Source: Flavimaribacter sp024343425
Lineage (GTDB): Bacteria; Pseudomonadota; Alphaproteobacteria; Rhizobiales; Rhizobiaceae
DNA: 64,000 nucleotides
Assembly (NCBI GenBank): GCA_965227645.1
Contig: OZ245773.1
Location: 5,332,001 to 5,396,000 of the forward strand
Direction of reading: 5' to 3'
In this document: piece by piece, positions 1 to 9,200 of the stretch
Numbering within the stretch: position 1 is the stretch's first letter
Layout: the number at the start of each line of letters is the position of its first letter
The notes under the pieces: generated by a model
Database searches by the model: none
Told to the model about the DNA's origin: nothing
The model's input: only the letters and a program-made list of their open reading frames with translations
Program-made: the position numbers and the translations under genes

Positions 1-189
1 TCCTATTCGGAGCGCCAGCTTTATGAGGCGGCGCTCGATCGCATGGCGCGTGAAATCGCAGCGGTGAACAAGCTTTCGGAAACCGAGGCGGTTCGGCTTA
101 TTGAGACCAATCTCAACAAGGGACCGAAGCGCGGCAAGGCGGCCGAAGACGAGGTTGCCGAAGAGGATGAACAGGAAGCAGCCGCCTGA
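1..189 (+). CDS. C-terminal end of an unidentified protein (partial)
   Basis: The reading frame is open from the first base and stops with TGA at 187-189, so only the last 62 codons of a gene starting left of the window are visible. The piece begins with a predicted amphipathic helix (SYSERQLYEAALDRMAREI), followed by a second short helix around LSETEAVRLIE, then a basic patch (KGPKRGK) and a strongly acidic tail rich in Glu, Asp and Ala. I do not recognise the family and assign no function. A strong intrinsic terminator lies 65 bp downstream, so this gene probably ends its transcription unit. Confidence 0.6.
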   Translation, partial: SYSERQLYEAALDRMAREIAAVNKLSETEAVRLIETNLNKGPKRGKAAEDEVAEEDEQEAAA

Positions 190-253
190 TCAGTCTGCTA
201 TCACTTGAATGTGATAGCGTCTGCAATATCGGCTCAACCCTAGGAAATCGCTG

Positions 254-280
254 AAAAAGCCGGCTTTGGTCGGCTTTTTT
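254..280 (+). terminator. Rho-independent terminator
   Basis: A perfect 9-bp stem (AAAAAGCCG / CGGCTTTTT) encloses an 8-nt loop and runs into T residues on the plus strand. It lies downstream of the partial gene at the left edge and upstream of rpoH2. The A-rich 5' arm means it could also act on the opposite strand. Confidence 0.85.
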
Positions 281-475
281 GCTTTGCAACACCCATCTTG
301 CCAATTTGGGATCGATTGGTTCCAAATAGTGAACGCTGCGTTTTCTTGCACAGCGGGTGAACCGATCCCAAGATACGCACGTTAGACATTGTGAGTTCTT
401 GAGCCCACGCAAAGTAAAGCGTCAATGTCGATTTCCCCAGGCCATACAGTGGGCGTTGGCCGCATTTGGGAGAAC

Positions 476-1339
476 ATGATGAACGACAATCGTGTTCGTC
501 AGACGATGATCAAAGCCGCAATGGCGGCGCCCTATCTCGAAAGGGAAGAAGAACATGAGCTTGCGGTTCTCTGGAAGGAGGATCGTAACCAGGACGCCCT
601 CAACCGGATTACCATGGCCCATATGAGGCTCGTTATTTCGATGGCGAGCCGCTTCCGCAACTTCGGTCTGCCGATGAACGACCTGATCCAGGAGGGCCAT
701 GTCGGCCTCCTGGAAGCAGCCGCACGTTTTGACCCCGATCGCGAGGTTCGCTTCTCGACCTATGCCACGTGGTGGATCCGCGCTTCCATACAGGACTACA
801 TCCTGCGTAACTGGTCGATCGTGCGCGGTGGCACCAGTTCGGCTCAAAAGGCGCTTTTCTTCAACCTCAGACGTTTGCGCGCGAAATTGTGGCAAACAAA
901 CGAATCCGGAATGGACAGCTCGATTCACAATGAGATCGCGCTGGCGGTTGGCGTCAATGTAAGGGATGTGGCGACGATGGACGCGCGTCTTTCGGGCTCG
1001 GATATGTCCCTCAATGCGCCAATCTCTGATTCAGAGAACCAGGGCGCCGACCGAATAGACTATCTGGAGAGTGACCAACCCCTGCCGGATGAACAGGTCA
1101 GTTCCATTATTGATGACGAACGAAGGTCGCAGTGGATCGAAGCAGCGCTCGAGACGCTCAATCCGCGCGAAATACGGATCATCAGGGAAAGGCGGCTGAG
1201 CGAGGACGGCGCCACGCTGGAATCCCTCGGAACGAGTCTGGGTATTTCGAAGGAACGCGTAAGGCAAATCGAAAACAGAGCGCTTCAGAAGCTGAAAACC
1301 GCACTCGAGAAAGACGCTCCGGCCATCGCGACCATGTAG
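476..1339 (+). CDS. rpoH2: RNA polymerase sigma-32 factor, RpoH2 type
   Basis: Alternative sigma factor of the heat-shock/general-stress class; it directs core RNA polymerase to stress promoters. The 287-residue product shows region 2 (MRLVISMA, then FSTYATWWIRASIQDYILRNW), the diagnostic RpoH box in the form QKALFFNLRR, and a region 4 helix-turn-helix near the end (GISKERVRQIENRALQKL). QKALFFNLRR rather than QKKLFFNLRR is, from memory, the form in rhizobial RpoH2, which is linked to oxidative and stationary-phase stress. The frame is open from an ATG at 425, but the ATG at 476 has a GGGAG Shine-Dalgarno at 468-472 and gives the MMNDNRVRQ start usual for the family. It is the last gene before the convergent M48 protease, 16 bp away. 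Confidence 0.93.
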   Translation: MMNDNRVRQTMIKAAMAAPYLEREEEHELAVLWKEDRNQDALNRITMAHMRLVISMASRFRNFGLPMNDLIQEGHVGLLEAAARFDPDREVRFSTYATWWIRASIQDYILRNWSIVRGGTSSAQKALFFNLRRLRAKLWQTNESGMDSSIHNEIALAVGVNVRDVATMDARLSGSDMSLNAPISDSENQGADRIDYLESDQPLPDEQVSSIIDDERRSQWIEAALETLNPREIRIIRERRLSEDGATLESLGTSLGISKERVRQIENRALQKLKTALEKDAPAIATM

Positions 1340-1355
1340 GTTGCGGGATTGCGCG

Positions 1356-2813
1356 TCAACGCTCGTCCGTGACCAGCTTGACCTTTTCGCCCACGGACAC
1401 TGTTTCACCGCTGGACAGCGAGTTCAGGAGCCGGAAAAGCTCCAGTTTTCTACGTGTCCCCTGATTGCGTTCTGCGAGCGACGTCATTGTATCCCCCGGC
1501 TTGACGGTTGCGATGCGGATGCGCAGTGGATGAAGAGACGCAATTTCGGAAGACGACATTTTGCTGAATGACGATGTGACTATGCGAGCCGCCGCGTCCA
1601 GATTGCTGCTGCCAACGGGCGCAGCAGTCAGAAGCCTGTAGATCCGGTTGCCGACCCGAATTACCGTGACGTCGAATTCCCAGGTATCTGCGACAGCCTT
1701 CGCTGAAGCAGCCTCGAGTCCGTTGATCCGGAGAGGTCTGACGCTCGACGGATCAAGGCCACTGACCCAGCCACTGGTGATGTAACGCGTCAAAGGCGTG
1801 CGGTTTTTGTCGGAAACGCCGTCAAAACGGATTGCGATGTCGCCGGGTCCAGTCGCGAGCACAGCCTCGGCCGTATTGTCGATCTGAAAACCCTGAGGAA
1901 CGCTGAAGCGGATGCCAAGAACCGGGTGCAGGAAGGTGTTTCCCCGCACATAGCCCTGTTTGGGACTGTCGCCGTAAAGCAGACCGTCGATGGCTCTCAG
2001 ATATTTGTCGCGATCGCGTGTGCCGACGCCCGGCTGTCCGAACGCGCGTGCGTGGCGATAGGCGAGCTCGCGACGTTTCGGCGCGTCAGGATGGCTCGAC
2101 AGAAAATCGAGGCTTGGATCGATATCCTCGACATTGTTCTGGTATCGGCTGTAGGCGTCCATCGTCTCAAGAAAACGGGCGGCGGCGTAGGGATCGAATC
2201 CAGCCTCGCCGAGCATGCGAACGCCGATAACATCAGCTTCCAGCTCCTGTTGCCTGGAAAAGGCCGCGAGCCTGAGCTTTCCACGGGCTTCGGCCTGTTC
2301 GCCTGTCATTTCACCTGACAGCACTTCCGTCGCGACGCGATTTGCGATCTGCTCGGCTTCCTCGGCGCGCTTGCGAAGGAGACCGTGATTGGCGGTGACA
2401 TGCGCCATTTCGTGCGCAATGACGGCCGCCACTTCCGATGAATCGTCGGCAAGCGCCAGCAACCCTCTCGTCACATACAGATATCCGCCGGGCAATGCGA
2501 AGGCGTTCACCGCGGGTGAATCGAGAATCGTGATTCGGTAAGTCTGCTTCGGGTTTTCCGAAACGAGAGTCAAAGCGCCGACGATGCGCGCAAGTTGTCG
2601 CTCGACCTTCGGATCGTTGTACTCTCCGCCATAATTGGCGAGGATCCGCGGATGCTCGCTTGCGCCCAGCCTGGCTCGCGGATCGTCATCAGTCTGCAGG
2701 GTTCCCGGTGTTGGCCCGGCGCCAGGCGGATAGGTTTCATTAAGGAGCGTTTGGCACCCTGCAAGCGCAAGAAGCGTTACAAACCAGAAGACACGCGCGA
2801 GCAAGCCCGGCAT
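1356..2813 (-). CDS. M48 family lipoprotein metalloprotease with LysM-like C-terminus
   Basis: Predicted periplasmic zinc metallopeptidase of the M48 (BepA/YfgC/LoiP-like) group, a class active in quality control of outer-membrane and envelope proteins. The 485-residue product starts with a lipoprotein signal ending in LALAGC (lipidated Cys20). The catalytic zinc motif HEMAH is at residues 134-138, and the third-ligand region ELEAD follows. The C-terminal ~50 residues (VKPGDTMTSLAERNQGT...) resemble a LysM-type envelope-binding module. The gene stands alone, convergent with rpoH2. Exact substrate unknown. Confidence 0.88.
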   Translation of the reverse strand: MPGLLARVFWFVTLLALAGCQTLLNETYPPGAGPTPGTLQTDDDPRARLGASEHPRILANYGGEYNDPKVERQLARIVGALTLVSENPKQTYRITILDSPAVNAFALPGGYLYVTRGLLALADDSSEVAAVIAHEMAHVTANHGLLRKRAEEAEQIANRVATEVLSGEMTGEQAEARGKLRLAAFSRQQELEADVIGVRMLGEAGFDPYAAARFLETMDAYSRYQNNVEDIDPSLDFLSSHPDAPKRRELAYRHARAFGQPGVGTRDRDKYLRAIDGLLYGDSPKQGYVRGNTFLHPVLGIRFSVPQGFQIDNTAEAVLATGPGDIAIRFDGVSDKNRTPLTRYITSGWVSGLDPSSVRPLRINGLEAASAKAVADTWEFDVTVIRVGNRIYRLLTAAPVGSSNLDAAARIVTSSFSKMSSSEIASLHPLRIRIATVKPGDTMTSLAERNQGTRRKLELFRLLNSLSSGETVSVGEKVKLVTDER

Positions 2814-2957
2814 GCCTGGTGAAACTGCACTCCCGCGTGATCGGGTGTTCCAGACCGATACGAAGGAACTGTCTTTAGGTGCGCTTAAAATCTGCTACGC
2901 CTCGTATTTGCCCGCACTGATTTCTAGTACATTAAATGTGGCGCTGGTAGTCCCGTA

Positions 2958-3677
2958 TCATCTATCTTTTTCACCCATATAGGCCTGTAGGCCGGGAATG
3001 TCTCGCCGGCCCGAGAAACCTGCCGCAGAACCCTGTCCCGCGATTCTGCGTTGGTCCACGAAAACGAACTCGTCGGCGAACTGTTCCGCTTCGTCCGGTT
3101 GGTGCGTGACGACGGCGACCGTCATGCCTGTTTCCTGCTGCAAGTCGCGTATGAGCGCCAGCATGTCGCTTCGAAGTCCCGGCCCCAGCGCCGCGAAGGG
3201 TTCGTCCAGCAGCAATACGGGGCGCTGGCGCACAAGCACACGGGCGAGCGCGACACGCTGGCGTTCTCCTCCCGACAGCATGCCCGGCTTGCGGTCCCCA
3301 TAGCCGGCAAGCCCCACCCGTTCCAGGGCGTCGTCAACAATGCTCTCACTGGCGCCGCGATGGGTTTTGCGGTCGAGGCCAATCGAGACATTGCGGCGCA
3401 CGGTCAGATGGGCAAAGAGATTGTTGTCCTGGAAGACCATTGTCACCGGCCTTTCCGCAGGCGACAGGGACGTTACGCCCTTTCCATCGATCAGGATGCG
3501 GCCGCTGTCGGGTATTTCAAAACCCGCGATCAGATTGAGAATGGTGGATTTGCCTGAGCCCGACGGCCCGATGATCGCTGTTGTTACGCCGCCGGAGAGC
3601 GTTACGTCGAAAAGCATCGGCGCCGAACCATAATCGAACAGCACTTTTTCAAGCGCGATATCTGGTCCGGAGGTCAT
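2958..3677 (-). CDS. thiQ: Thiamine ABC transporter ATP-binding protein ThiQ
   Basis: ATPase subunit of the thiamine/thiamine-diphosphate importer ThiBPQ. The 239-residue protein has Walker A GPSGSGKST, the ABC signature LSGGERQRVALAR, Walker B VLLLDEP and the switch histidine in VVTHQPDEA. Its ATG overlaps the last base of the thiP stop codon (TAATG at 3675-3679), which indicates translational coupling. Third gene of the riboswitch-controlled thiBPQ operon. The assignment to ThiQ rather than another molybdate/iron-type ATPase rests mainly on operon context and the TPP riboswitch. Confidence 0.9.
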   Translation of the reverse strand: MTSGPDIALEKVLFDYGSAPMLFDVTLSGGVTTAIIGPSGSGKSTILNLIAGFEIPDSGRILIDGKGVTSLSPAERPVTMVFQDNNLFAHLTVRRNVSIGLDRKTHRGASESIVDDALERVGLAGYGDRKPGMLSGGERQRVALARVLVRQRPVLLLDEPFAALGPGLRSDMLALIRDLQQETGMTVAVVTHQPDEAEQFADEFVFVDQRRIAGQGSAAGFSGRRDIPGLQAYMGEKDR

Positions 3678-5311
3678 TATAGCCCTCCGGCCGCGGGCTT
3701 GCGACCGCTGTTTGCGATTATCATCAGGATCAGGCAGACGAAGCCGAGAATGAGCGCGATGCCGGCTGCGTCGTCGGTCCGGTAGCTGCTCATACGCTGC
3801 AGAAGCAAGTAGGGCAGCGTGACGACGTCCTGGCTGCCCAACAGCGCAATCGCGCCGAGATCGCCGAGCGACAGCGCCATGGCGAAAGCAGCGGCGAGAA
3901 AAAAGGCCGTCCGCAAACCAGGCCAGTCTACAAGGCGAAATTTACGCGCACCGGTAAGGCCGAGGGAAGCGGAGAGGCGGCCAGTGCGCGCCATGTGGCT
4001 GGCGTGGGCGGGTTCCATAACCCGCATGACGAAAGGAAGCGCCATGAGGGCATTGACTGCGACAATGATGACCGGCGCAAGGCCAAAAATGTCCGTGTGA
4101 CCGCGCAGCAGCACGAACCAGCCGGCGCCGAGCACGATCGGCGGGACAAGGAGTATCAGGCTGGAGATCGCGGCGGCAGCGCTTCGGAAGGCGGTCGCAG
4201 CTTTCGAATGGCGCATGAGCGGCAAGCAGGCGCTTCTTGCATTTATCAGCACTGCCGCCATCGTCACGGAAATCAATGCGGCGATCGCGCCAATGGCGAG
4301 ACTTGTCGCAGCCGCCCGCAAGACGATGTCTTCTCCCGCCAACCTCACAAGATCGGACGCCAGGCCGGCAGCGGTCACCGAAAGCAGGGGCGACAGAAGA
4401 AACACGCCGCCGATGACAATCAATCCGTAGTCGGCGAGCAGTGCGCCAACGGAGTCGCGGCCGTATTGCCGCGAAGCGCGACCGTAAACGGGCTCCTCCT
4501 CCTGCGGCCTGCCGATAAGGGCGAGTATTACAAGCATCGCCCCGGTCATTGCGAGCTGTATCAGAGCCAGCACAACGGCGCGCGGCGGGTCGAAATCAAA
4601 GCGCAGCGACTGGTAGATCGCGACCTCGATGGTGGTCGCGCTTGGGCCCCCGCCCAGCAGCAGAACCAGTGTGAAGCTGGTTACGCACAGCATCAGGACG
4701 AGTCCGGCGACGCCGGGTATCTGCCCCCGGATCTGCGGCCACTCGATGAGCATGAATGTTTGGCGCTGGGACAGACCCAACTGTCCTGCGTTGCGCCAAT
4801 ATTCCGATGGAATTTCTTCGAGCCGCGCCAGCAGCAGCCTGGCGGCAAGCGGCAGGTTGAAGAAGACATGGGCCAGCAGAATGCCTGAAAGTCCGTATAT
4901 CGAGACCGGCTTCGCCAGACCCAGCAATAGCAAAAGGTCGTTGAGAAGTCCCTGCCGCCCCCAGATTTCGATGATGCCAAGGGCGGCGACAATCGGCGGC
5001 AATCCCAGCGGAACCGCCAAAAGCTGGATCAGCAGCCGCCGTCCGGGGAACTTCGGACGCCTGGCGATCGCGCGCGCGAATGCGATCGCCGGAATGACGG
5101 ACAGCAGGGTCGAGGCGACCGCCTGGAAGAGCGTAAACCGCGCGACCCGCCAGATATAGCTGTCAAAAAACGGCGACTGGCTCTGCGACGACCCTGTCGC
5201 CGTCAGCACCAGCGCAAGCGCTGCTGCTCCGACAATGGCCGTTATGAACAGAAGAACCGCCGCGCCGGCAATAATGCCGAGCGCTGTCTGCCTTCTGTTC
5301 AGCAAACGCAT
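3677..5311 (-). CDS. thiP: Thiamine ABC transporter permease ThiP
   Basis: Inner-membrane permease of the thiamine importer. At 544 residues it is a double-length protein with two homologous halves, about 12 hydrophobic segments, as in other ThiP/FbpB-type permeases. EAA-loop-like cytoplasmic sequences occur in both halves (around EIPSEYWRNAGQLGLSQ and around RTGRLSASLGLTGARKF). It follows thiB with a 6-bp gap and overlaps thiQ by one base, consistent with a single transcript. Confidence 0.92.
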   Translation of the reverse strand: MRLLNRRQTALGIIAGAAVLLFITAIVGAAALALVLTATGSSQSQSPFFDSYIWRVARFTLFQAVASTLLSVIPAIAFARAIARRPKFPGRRLLIQLLAVPLGLPPIVAALGIIEIWGRQGLLNDLLLLLGLAKPVSIYGLSGILLAHVFFNLPLAARLLLARLEEIPSEYWRNAGQLGLSQRQTFMLIEWPQIRGQIPGVAGLVLMLCVTSFTLVLLLGGGPSATTIEVAIYQSLRFDFDPPRAVVLALIQLAMTGAMLVILALIGRPQEEEPVYGRASRQYGRDSVGALLADYGLIVIGGVFLLSPLLSVTAAGLASDLVRLAGEDIVLRAAATSLAIGAIAALISVTMAAVLINARSACLPLMRHSKAATAFRSAAAAISSLILLVPPIVLGAGWFVLLRGHTDIFGLAPVIIVAVNALMALPFVMRVMEPAHASHMARTGRLSASLGLTGARKFRLVDWPGLRTAFFLAAAFAMALSLGDLGAIALLGSQDVVTLPYLLLQRMSSYRTDDAAGIALILGFVCLILMIIANSGRKPAAGGL

Positions 5312-5317
5312 GGTCGC

Positions 5318-6337
5318 TTAACGGCTCATGACGGCGAGCCACTCGTCGACCCAGGCTTTGCGGTTTTCAGACACGTCTTCCGCGCTGAAGATCAGAGTCT
5401 TTGACGGTGATACAAGTTCTTCAAAGGCCGCAGGAAGTGGTTCTGATGTCTTGCCTGCCGGCAGCATCCAGTTGGTGGTGGGTATCGCGTTCTGGAAACC
5501 GGGTCCGGTCATGAAGCTCAGGAACTCTTGAGCAAGGTCTTTGTCCTTTGCCGCTTTCAGCATTCCCGCGACCTCGATCTGCAGGTAGTGACCTTCCTCG
5601 AATGCGGCCGCCTGATACTGATCCGTGTCTTCAGCGATCATGTGATAGGCTGGCGACGTTGTATAGGAAAGCACCATCGGCGCTTCACCTTTGGTGAACA
5701 GCCCATAGGATTCCGACCATCCGGGCGTAACGGCCAGAACGCGATCTTGCAGTTTCGCCCAGGCGTCTGCCGCGTCGTCGCCATAGACCGACTTGATCCA
5801 AAGCAGCAGACCCAAACCAGGAGTCGACGTGCGCGGATCCTGGATTGCGATCTTCGGCGCATCCGGCCCGCCCTCGACAAGTTCCTTCAGGCTCGTCGGC
5901 GGCGAACTGACCGCCTCGGTATCGTAGACGACGGCGAAATAACCATAGTCGAACGGCACGAAAACATCGTCAGACCAGCCGCCGGGAACCGATACATCGG
6001 ATGTGTCGACGCCGCTTGGCGCGAACAACCCGGTGGCCTTCGCCTCGGCGACGAGGTTTGTGTCGAGGCCAAGCACGACGTCTGCTTTCGTTGAATCGCC
6101 TTCGAGCCGCAAGCGGTTGAGCAAAGCGACGCCGTCTGCGACGCCGACCCATTCGAGCGTGCAATCGCATTCAGCCTCGAATGCTTCCTTGACAACAGGG
6201 CCGGGACCCCAGTCTGCGACAAAGCTCTCATAGGTGTAAACGGTAAGCGTCTTGTCGCTGGCGGTCGCCGGAGCAGCGGACAGTGTTGCGATTGTCGCCA
6301 GGCCGACGAAGAATGATGATATGTAGCGTTTGCGCAT
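5318..6337 (-). CDS. thiB: Thiamine-binding periplasmic protein ThiB
   Basis: Substrate-binding protein that captures thiamine and its phosphates in the periplasm and delivers them to ThiPQ. The 339-residue protein has a Sec signal peptide (about residues 1-26, ending ...APATASD), then the family start KTLTVYTYESFVADWGPG. It is an extracellular solute-binding protein of the iron/thiamine class. An AAGGAGG Shine-Dalgarno lies just upstream of the ATG. First gene of the operon, about 50 bp downstream of the TPP riboswitch. Confidence 0.93.
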   Translation of the reverse strand: MRKRYISSFFVGLATIATLSAAPATASDKTLTVYTYESFVADWGPGPVVKEAFEAECDCTLEWVGVADGVALLNRLRLEGDSTKADVVLGLDTNLVAEAKATGLFAPSGVDTSDVSVPGGWSDDVFVPFDYGYFAVVYDTEAVSSPPTSLKELVEGGPDAPKIAIQDPRTSTPGLGLLLWIKSVYGDDAADAWAKLQDRVLAVTPGWSESYGLFTKGEAPMVLSYTTSPAYHMIAEDTDQYQAAAFEEGHYLQIEVAGMLKAAKDKDLAQEFLSFMTGPGFQNAIPTTNWMLPAGKTSEPLPAAFEELVSPSKTLIFSAEDVSENRKAWVDEWLAVMSR

Positions 6338-6387
6338 TTGCGCCTCCTTGAGTGTTACAACAACGGGAAAAAGGCGCGAATGTTGCG

Positions 6388-6482
6388 TCTAATCCCTACG
6401 CCGGTGTTAACCGGATCAGGTTCTACGGGTTGGTTGGTCCTCTCAGCCGGCCGCGATCGCGACGGGCACCCCGTTAGAGCGG
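6388..6482 (-). promoter_or_regulatory. TPP riboswitch (THI box) controlling thiBPQ
   Basis: Read on the minus strand, the segment starts with TCTAACGGGGTGCC, carries the conserved CTGAGAGG core and then ACCTGATCCGGTTAACACC followed by GGCGTAGGGA. These are the invariant blocks of the thiamine-pyrophosphate riboswitch in their proper order. It lies in the 5' leader of thiB. When TPP is bound it would be expected to lower expression of the transporter, most likely by sequestering the ribosome-binding site, because I see no T-tract terminator between it and thiB. Confidence 0.96.
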
Positions 6483-6566
6483 CTCCACTTGTACTGATCG
6501 CCAAAGACGCTGGCAAGAGCCCGAAAAACTGCTAGAGGCTTCACGCACGAGCTTCATAAGAGACCC

Positions 6567-7220
6567 ATGAACGACAATTCCGCATTTCTTATTCTTCTCG
6601 GTGGAGAGCTTTCCCCAACGGATCGGCTGCAGCAGCAGATTTCCGGCAGGCGGGTAATCGCGGCCGATAGCGGCATGCGACATGCGCGCATGCTTGGCGT
6701 TGAGCCCGAAATCTGGGTAGGCGACTTCGATTCGGCGACCGCGGCTCTCAAGGAAGACTGGCGTCATGTGGAGCGGATACCGTTTCCAGCGGAAAAAAAT
6801 TTCACTGATGGTGAAATCGCGGTCGAGGAGGCGCTGACGCGCGGCGCCCGAAATCTTGTTCTTGCCGGATCCTTGGCCGGTGAGCGCAGCGACCATGCCC
6901 TGCTGCATATGACCTTCGCCTGCTCGCTGGCGCAAAGCGGCCTGGACGTTCATCTGACTTCCGGCGCGGAAGAGGCATGGCCGCTCTTGCCCGGTTCGCG
7001 CGCGTACGAGTTGCCAGCCTCGTCGCTGTTCTCGATCATCAATTTCACGCCTGTTGAGGGCCTCCATATTGAAGGCGCGCGCTATCCGCTCACCGATCAC
7101 GAACTCGCATTCGGATCCTCCCGCACCTTGTCGAATGTCGCCGAGGGGCCGGTGACGATCACAATGGGTTCGGGTACGGCGATTCTGGTCGCGCGGCCCT
7201 ATGACCTTTCGGGACGGTGA
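6567..7220 (+). CDS. Thiamine pyrophosphokinase (thiamine diphosphokinase)
   Basis: Converts thiamine plus ATP to thiamine diphosphate and AMP (EC 2.7.6.2), using the vitamin imported by the divergent thiBPQ operon. The 217-residue protein shows the family signatures in order: AADSGMRHARMLGVEPE, WVGDFDS, then FPAEKNFTDGEIAVEEAL, and GSLAGERSDHALLHM (metal/ATP-binding Asp cluster and the GxxxxRxDH motif). Length is typical for the ThiN/THI80 type. It begins about 85 bp from the riboswitch on the other strand, so import and activation of thiamine are encoded back to back; it does not itself carry a TPP riboswitch. Confidence 0.92.
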   Translation: MNDNSAFLILLGGELSPTDRLQQQISGRRVIAADSGMRHARMLGVEPEIWVGDFDSATAALKEDWRHVERIPFPAEKNFTDGEIAVEEALTRGARNLVLAGSLAGERSDHALLHMTFACSLAQSGLDVHLTSGAEEAWPLLPGSRAYELPASSLFSIINFTPVEGLHIEGARYPLTDHELAFGSSRTLSNVAEGPVTITMGSGTAILVARPYDLSGR

Positions 7221-7226
7221 TTGCAG

Positions 7227-9041
7227 ATGGCGCCTCCAATCATAAAACTCGATGACATTCACCTGACTTTTGGCGGGACGCCCCTGCTCGACGGCGCCGA
7301 CCTGCAGGTCGAACCGGAAGACCGGATTTGTCTTGTCGGCCGAAATGGCTCCGGCAAGTCCACGCTGATGAAAATCGCCGCCGGGCTGGTCGAAGCCCAG
7401 TCGGGAGAGATATTCCGCCATCCCAAGGCGACGGTGCGCTATCTTGAACAGGCGCCGGCTTTCACCGGCTTCGACACGGTGCGCGCCTATGCCATGGCCG
7501 GTCTTGCGCCGGGTGATGACGAGCATCGCGTCGATTATCTTCTCGAACATCTGGGCCTGAGCGGAGATGAGGATCCCGCAAAAGCATCCGGCGGCGAAGC
7601 GCGGCGCGCGGCGCTGGCGCGGGTGCTTGCCCCCCGGCCCGACGTGCTGCTTCTGGACGAGCCGACCAACCACCTCGACCTGCCGACCATTGAATGGCTG
7701 GAAAAGGAACTGCGTGCGTTTCGTGGCGCGATGGTGGTCATCTCGCATGACCGGCAGTTTCTGAAATCCGTGTCGCGGGCGACCGTCTGGATTGATCGCG
7801 GCCGGACGCGCCGTCTCGAAAAGGGTTTCGAGGCTTTCGAAGACTGGCAAAACGAGGTTCTGGAGGAAGAAGAGCGCGCCCAGCACAAGCTCGGCCGCGC
7901 GATCGTGCGCGAGGAACACTGGCTGCGTTACGGCGTGACAGCGCGGCGCAAACGCAATATGCGGCGGCTCGGCGAATTGCATGAGATGCGGGAGCGACAC
8001 CGCAGTCATCGCGGACCGACGGGGCAGGCAAAATTACAGGCGTCGGACGCCAGGGATTCCGGAAAGCTGGTGATCGAGGCGGAAGGGCTTGTGAAGCGTT
8101 ATGACGGCCGGCCGATCGTTGACGATTTCTCCCTGCGCGTTCATCGCGGAGATCGTATCGGCCTCATCGGTCCGAACGGCGCGGGCAAGACAACCCTGCT
8201 GAAATTGCTGACCGGCCAGTTGCAACCGGACGCCGGCGCGTTACGGCTCGGAACCAATCTCGAAATCGCAATTCTGGATCAGAAACGGGAGGATCTCGAT
8301 CCGCAGATGTCGCTTGAAATGTTCCTGACAGACGGTCGTGGAAGCAATCTCGTCGTCAACGGCGAACAGAAACATGTGACGGGCTATATGAAGGATTTCC
8401 TGTTCCAGCCGGAGCAGGCCCGCACGCCGATACGGGAATTGTCGGGCGGCGAGAAAGCCCGATTGCTGCTCGCCAAGATGCTTGCGCGCCCCGCCAATCT
8501 GATCGTGCTGGACGAGCCGACCAATGACCTCGACATGGAGACGCTCGACCTGCTGCAGGAACTGGTCGCCGGGTTCGCGGGCACCGTCATCCTGGTGAGC
8601 CACGATCGCGATTTTCTGGATCGGACGGTAACCTCGGTCATCGCGCCGGCGCAGATGGATGCGCCGGACGGTCGATGGATAAACTATGCGGGCGGCTATA
8701 CCGATATGCTCGCCCAGAGGCGGGAACAGGAGGTCCGGTCAAAACCGTCGCCGGCCTCGGCTTCCTCCGCCGCCGTGGCCCAGAAGTCGTCCTCCCGCGA
8801 ACGAAAACTGTCTTACAAGCAGAAGTTCGCTTTGGAGACTCTGCCCGGCAGGATCGCCGAGGCGGAACAGAAAGCCGGTGAGTTGGAAGACCTGATGGCC
8901 GATCCGTATCTGTTCGCGCGCGACCAGGAATCGTTCAACCGCGCAGCCGAAGACCTTGCGGCCCTCCGGGAAAAACTGGAGACCATGGAGGAGGAATGGC
9001 TGGAACTCGAGATGTTGCGCGAGGAAATTGAAGCCGGATGA
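7227..9041 (+). CDS. uup: ABC-F family ATPase, Uup-like
   Basis: Cytosolic ABC-F protein with two ATPase domains and no membrane segments; the family acts on ribosomes. The 604-residue protein has two Walker A motifs (GRNGSGKST and GPNGAGKTT), two signatures (SGGEARRAALAR and LSGGEKARLLLAK) and two Walker B regions followed by the ABC-F hallmark (DEPTNHLDLPTIEWLE and DEPTNDLDMETLDLL). A charged linker (P-site tRNA-interaction motif region) separates the halves. The last ~90 residues form the coiled-coil DNA-binding-like domain typical of Uup. The frame also allows a TTG at 7221 directly abutting the preceding stop, but ATG 7227 is preferred. Confidence 0.9.
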   Translation: MAPPIIKLDDIHLTFGGTPLLDGADLQVEPEDRICLVGRNGSGKSTLMKIAAGLVEAQSGEIFRHPKATVRYLEQAPAFTGFDTVRAYAMAGLAPGDDEHRVDYLLEHLGLSGDEDPAKASGGEARRAALARVLAPRPDVLLLDEPTNHLDLPTIEWLEKELRAFRGAMVVISHDRQFLKSVSRATVWIDRGRTRRLEKGFEAFEDWQNEVLEEEERAQHKLGRAIVREEHWLRYGVTARRKRNMRRLGELHEMRERHRSHRGPTGQAKLQASDARDSGKLVIEAEGLVKRYDGRPIVDDFSLRVHRGDRIGLIGPNGAGKTTLLKLLTGQLQPDAGALRLGTNLEIAILDQKREDLDPQMSLEMFLTDGRGSNLVVNGEQKHVTGYMKDFLFQPEQARTPIRELSGGEKARLLLAKMLARPANLIVLDEPTNDLDMETLDLLQELVAGFAGTVILVSHDRDFLDRTVTSVIAPAQMDAPDGRWINYAGGYTDMLAQRREQEVRSKPSPASASSAAVAQKSSSRERKLSYKQKFALETLPGRIAEAEQKAGELEDLMADPYLFARDQESFNRAAEDLAALREKLETMEEEWLELEMLREEIEAG

Positions 9042-9200
9042 TCCCTTGAAACGAGGGGATCGACCAGTATAGTGCGGGCAACTCGACATTGCCGGACCGA
9101 CATCTCTCCCAATGTATGCGCACTACAAGGGCCTGCGCTCGCCGCTCGCCCGCCTGTATTGCCCGGCAACATAGACAACCCGAACAGGAACAGCACAGCA
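9042..9200 (+). other. Leader region of metH without recognised riboswitch
   Basis: About 160 bp between uup and the start of the split methionine synthase. It contains a 7-bp hairpin at 9042-9061 (ATCCCTT / GAGGGGAT with one G-T pair) but no T-tract, and a short inverted repeat GGCAA/TTGCC near 9080. I searched by eye for cobalamin, SAM-II and SAH riboswitch cores and found none. The frame of metH stays open upstream to a GTG-type start at 9072, but those residues do not resemble the family. Confidence 0.4.

Noticed and set aside
6474..8009. Open frame of about 511 codons on the minus strand opposite the thiamine pyrophosphokinase and uup
   Set aside because: Antisense of two well-supported genes and without recognisable motifs.
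9042..9200. Possible SAM-II, SAH or cobalamin riboswitch upstream of metH
   Set aside because: None of the conserved cores of these classes could be found; only small hairpins without terminator are seen.
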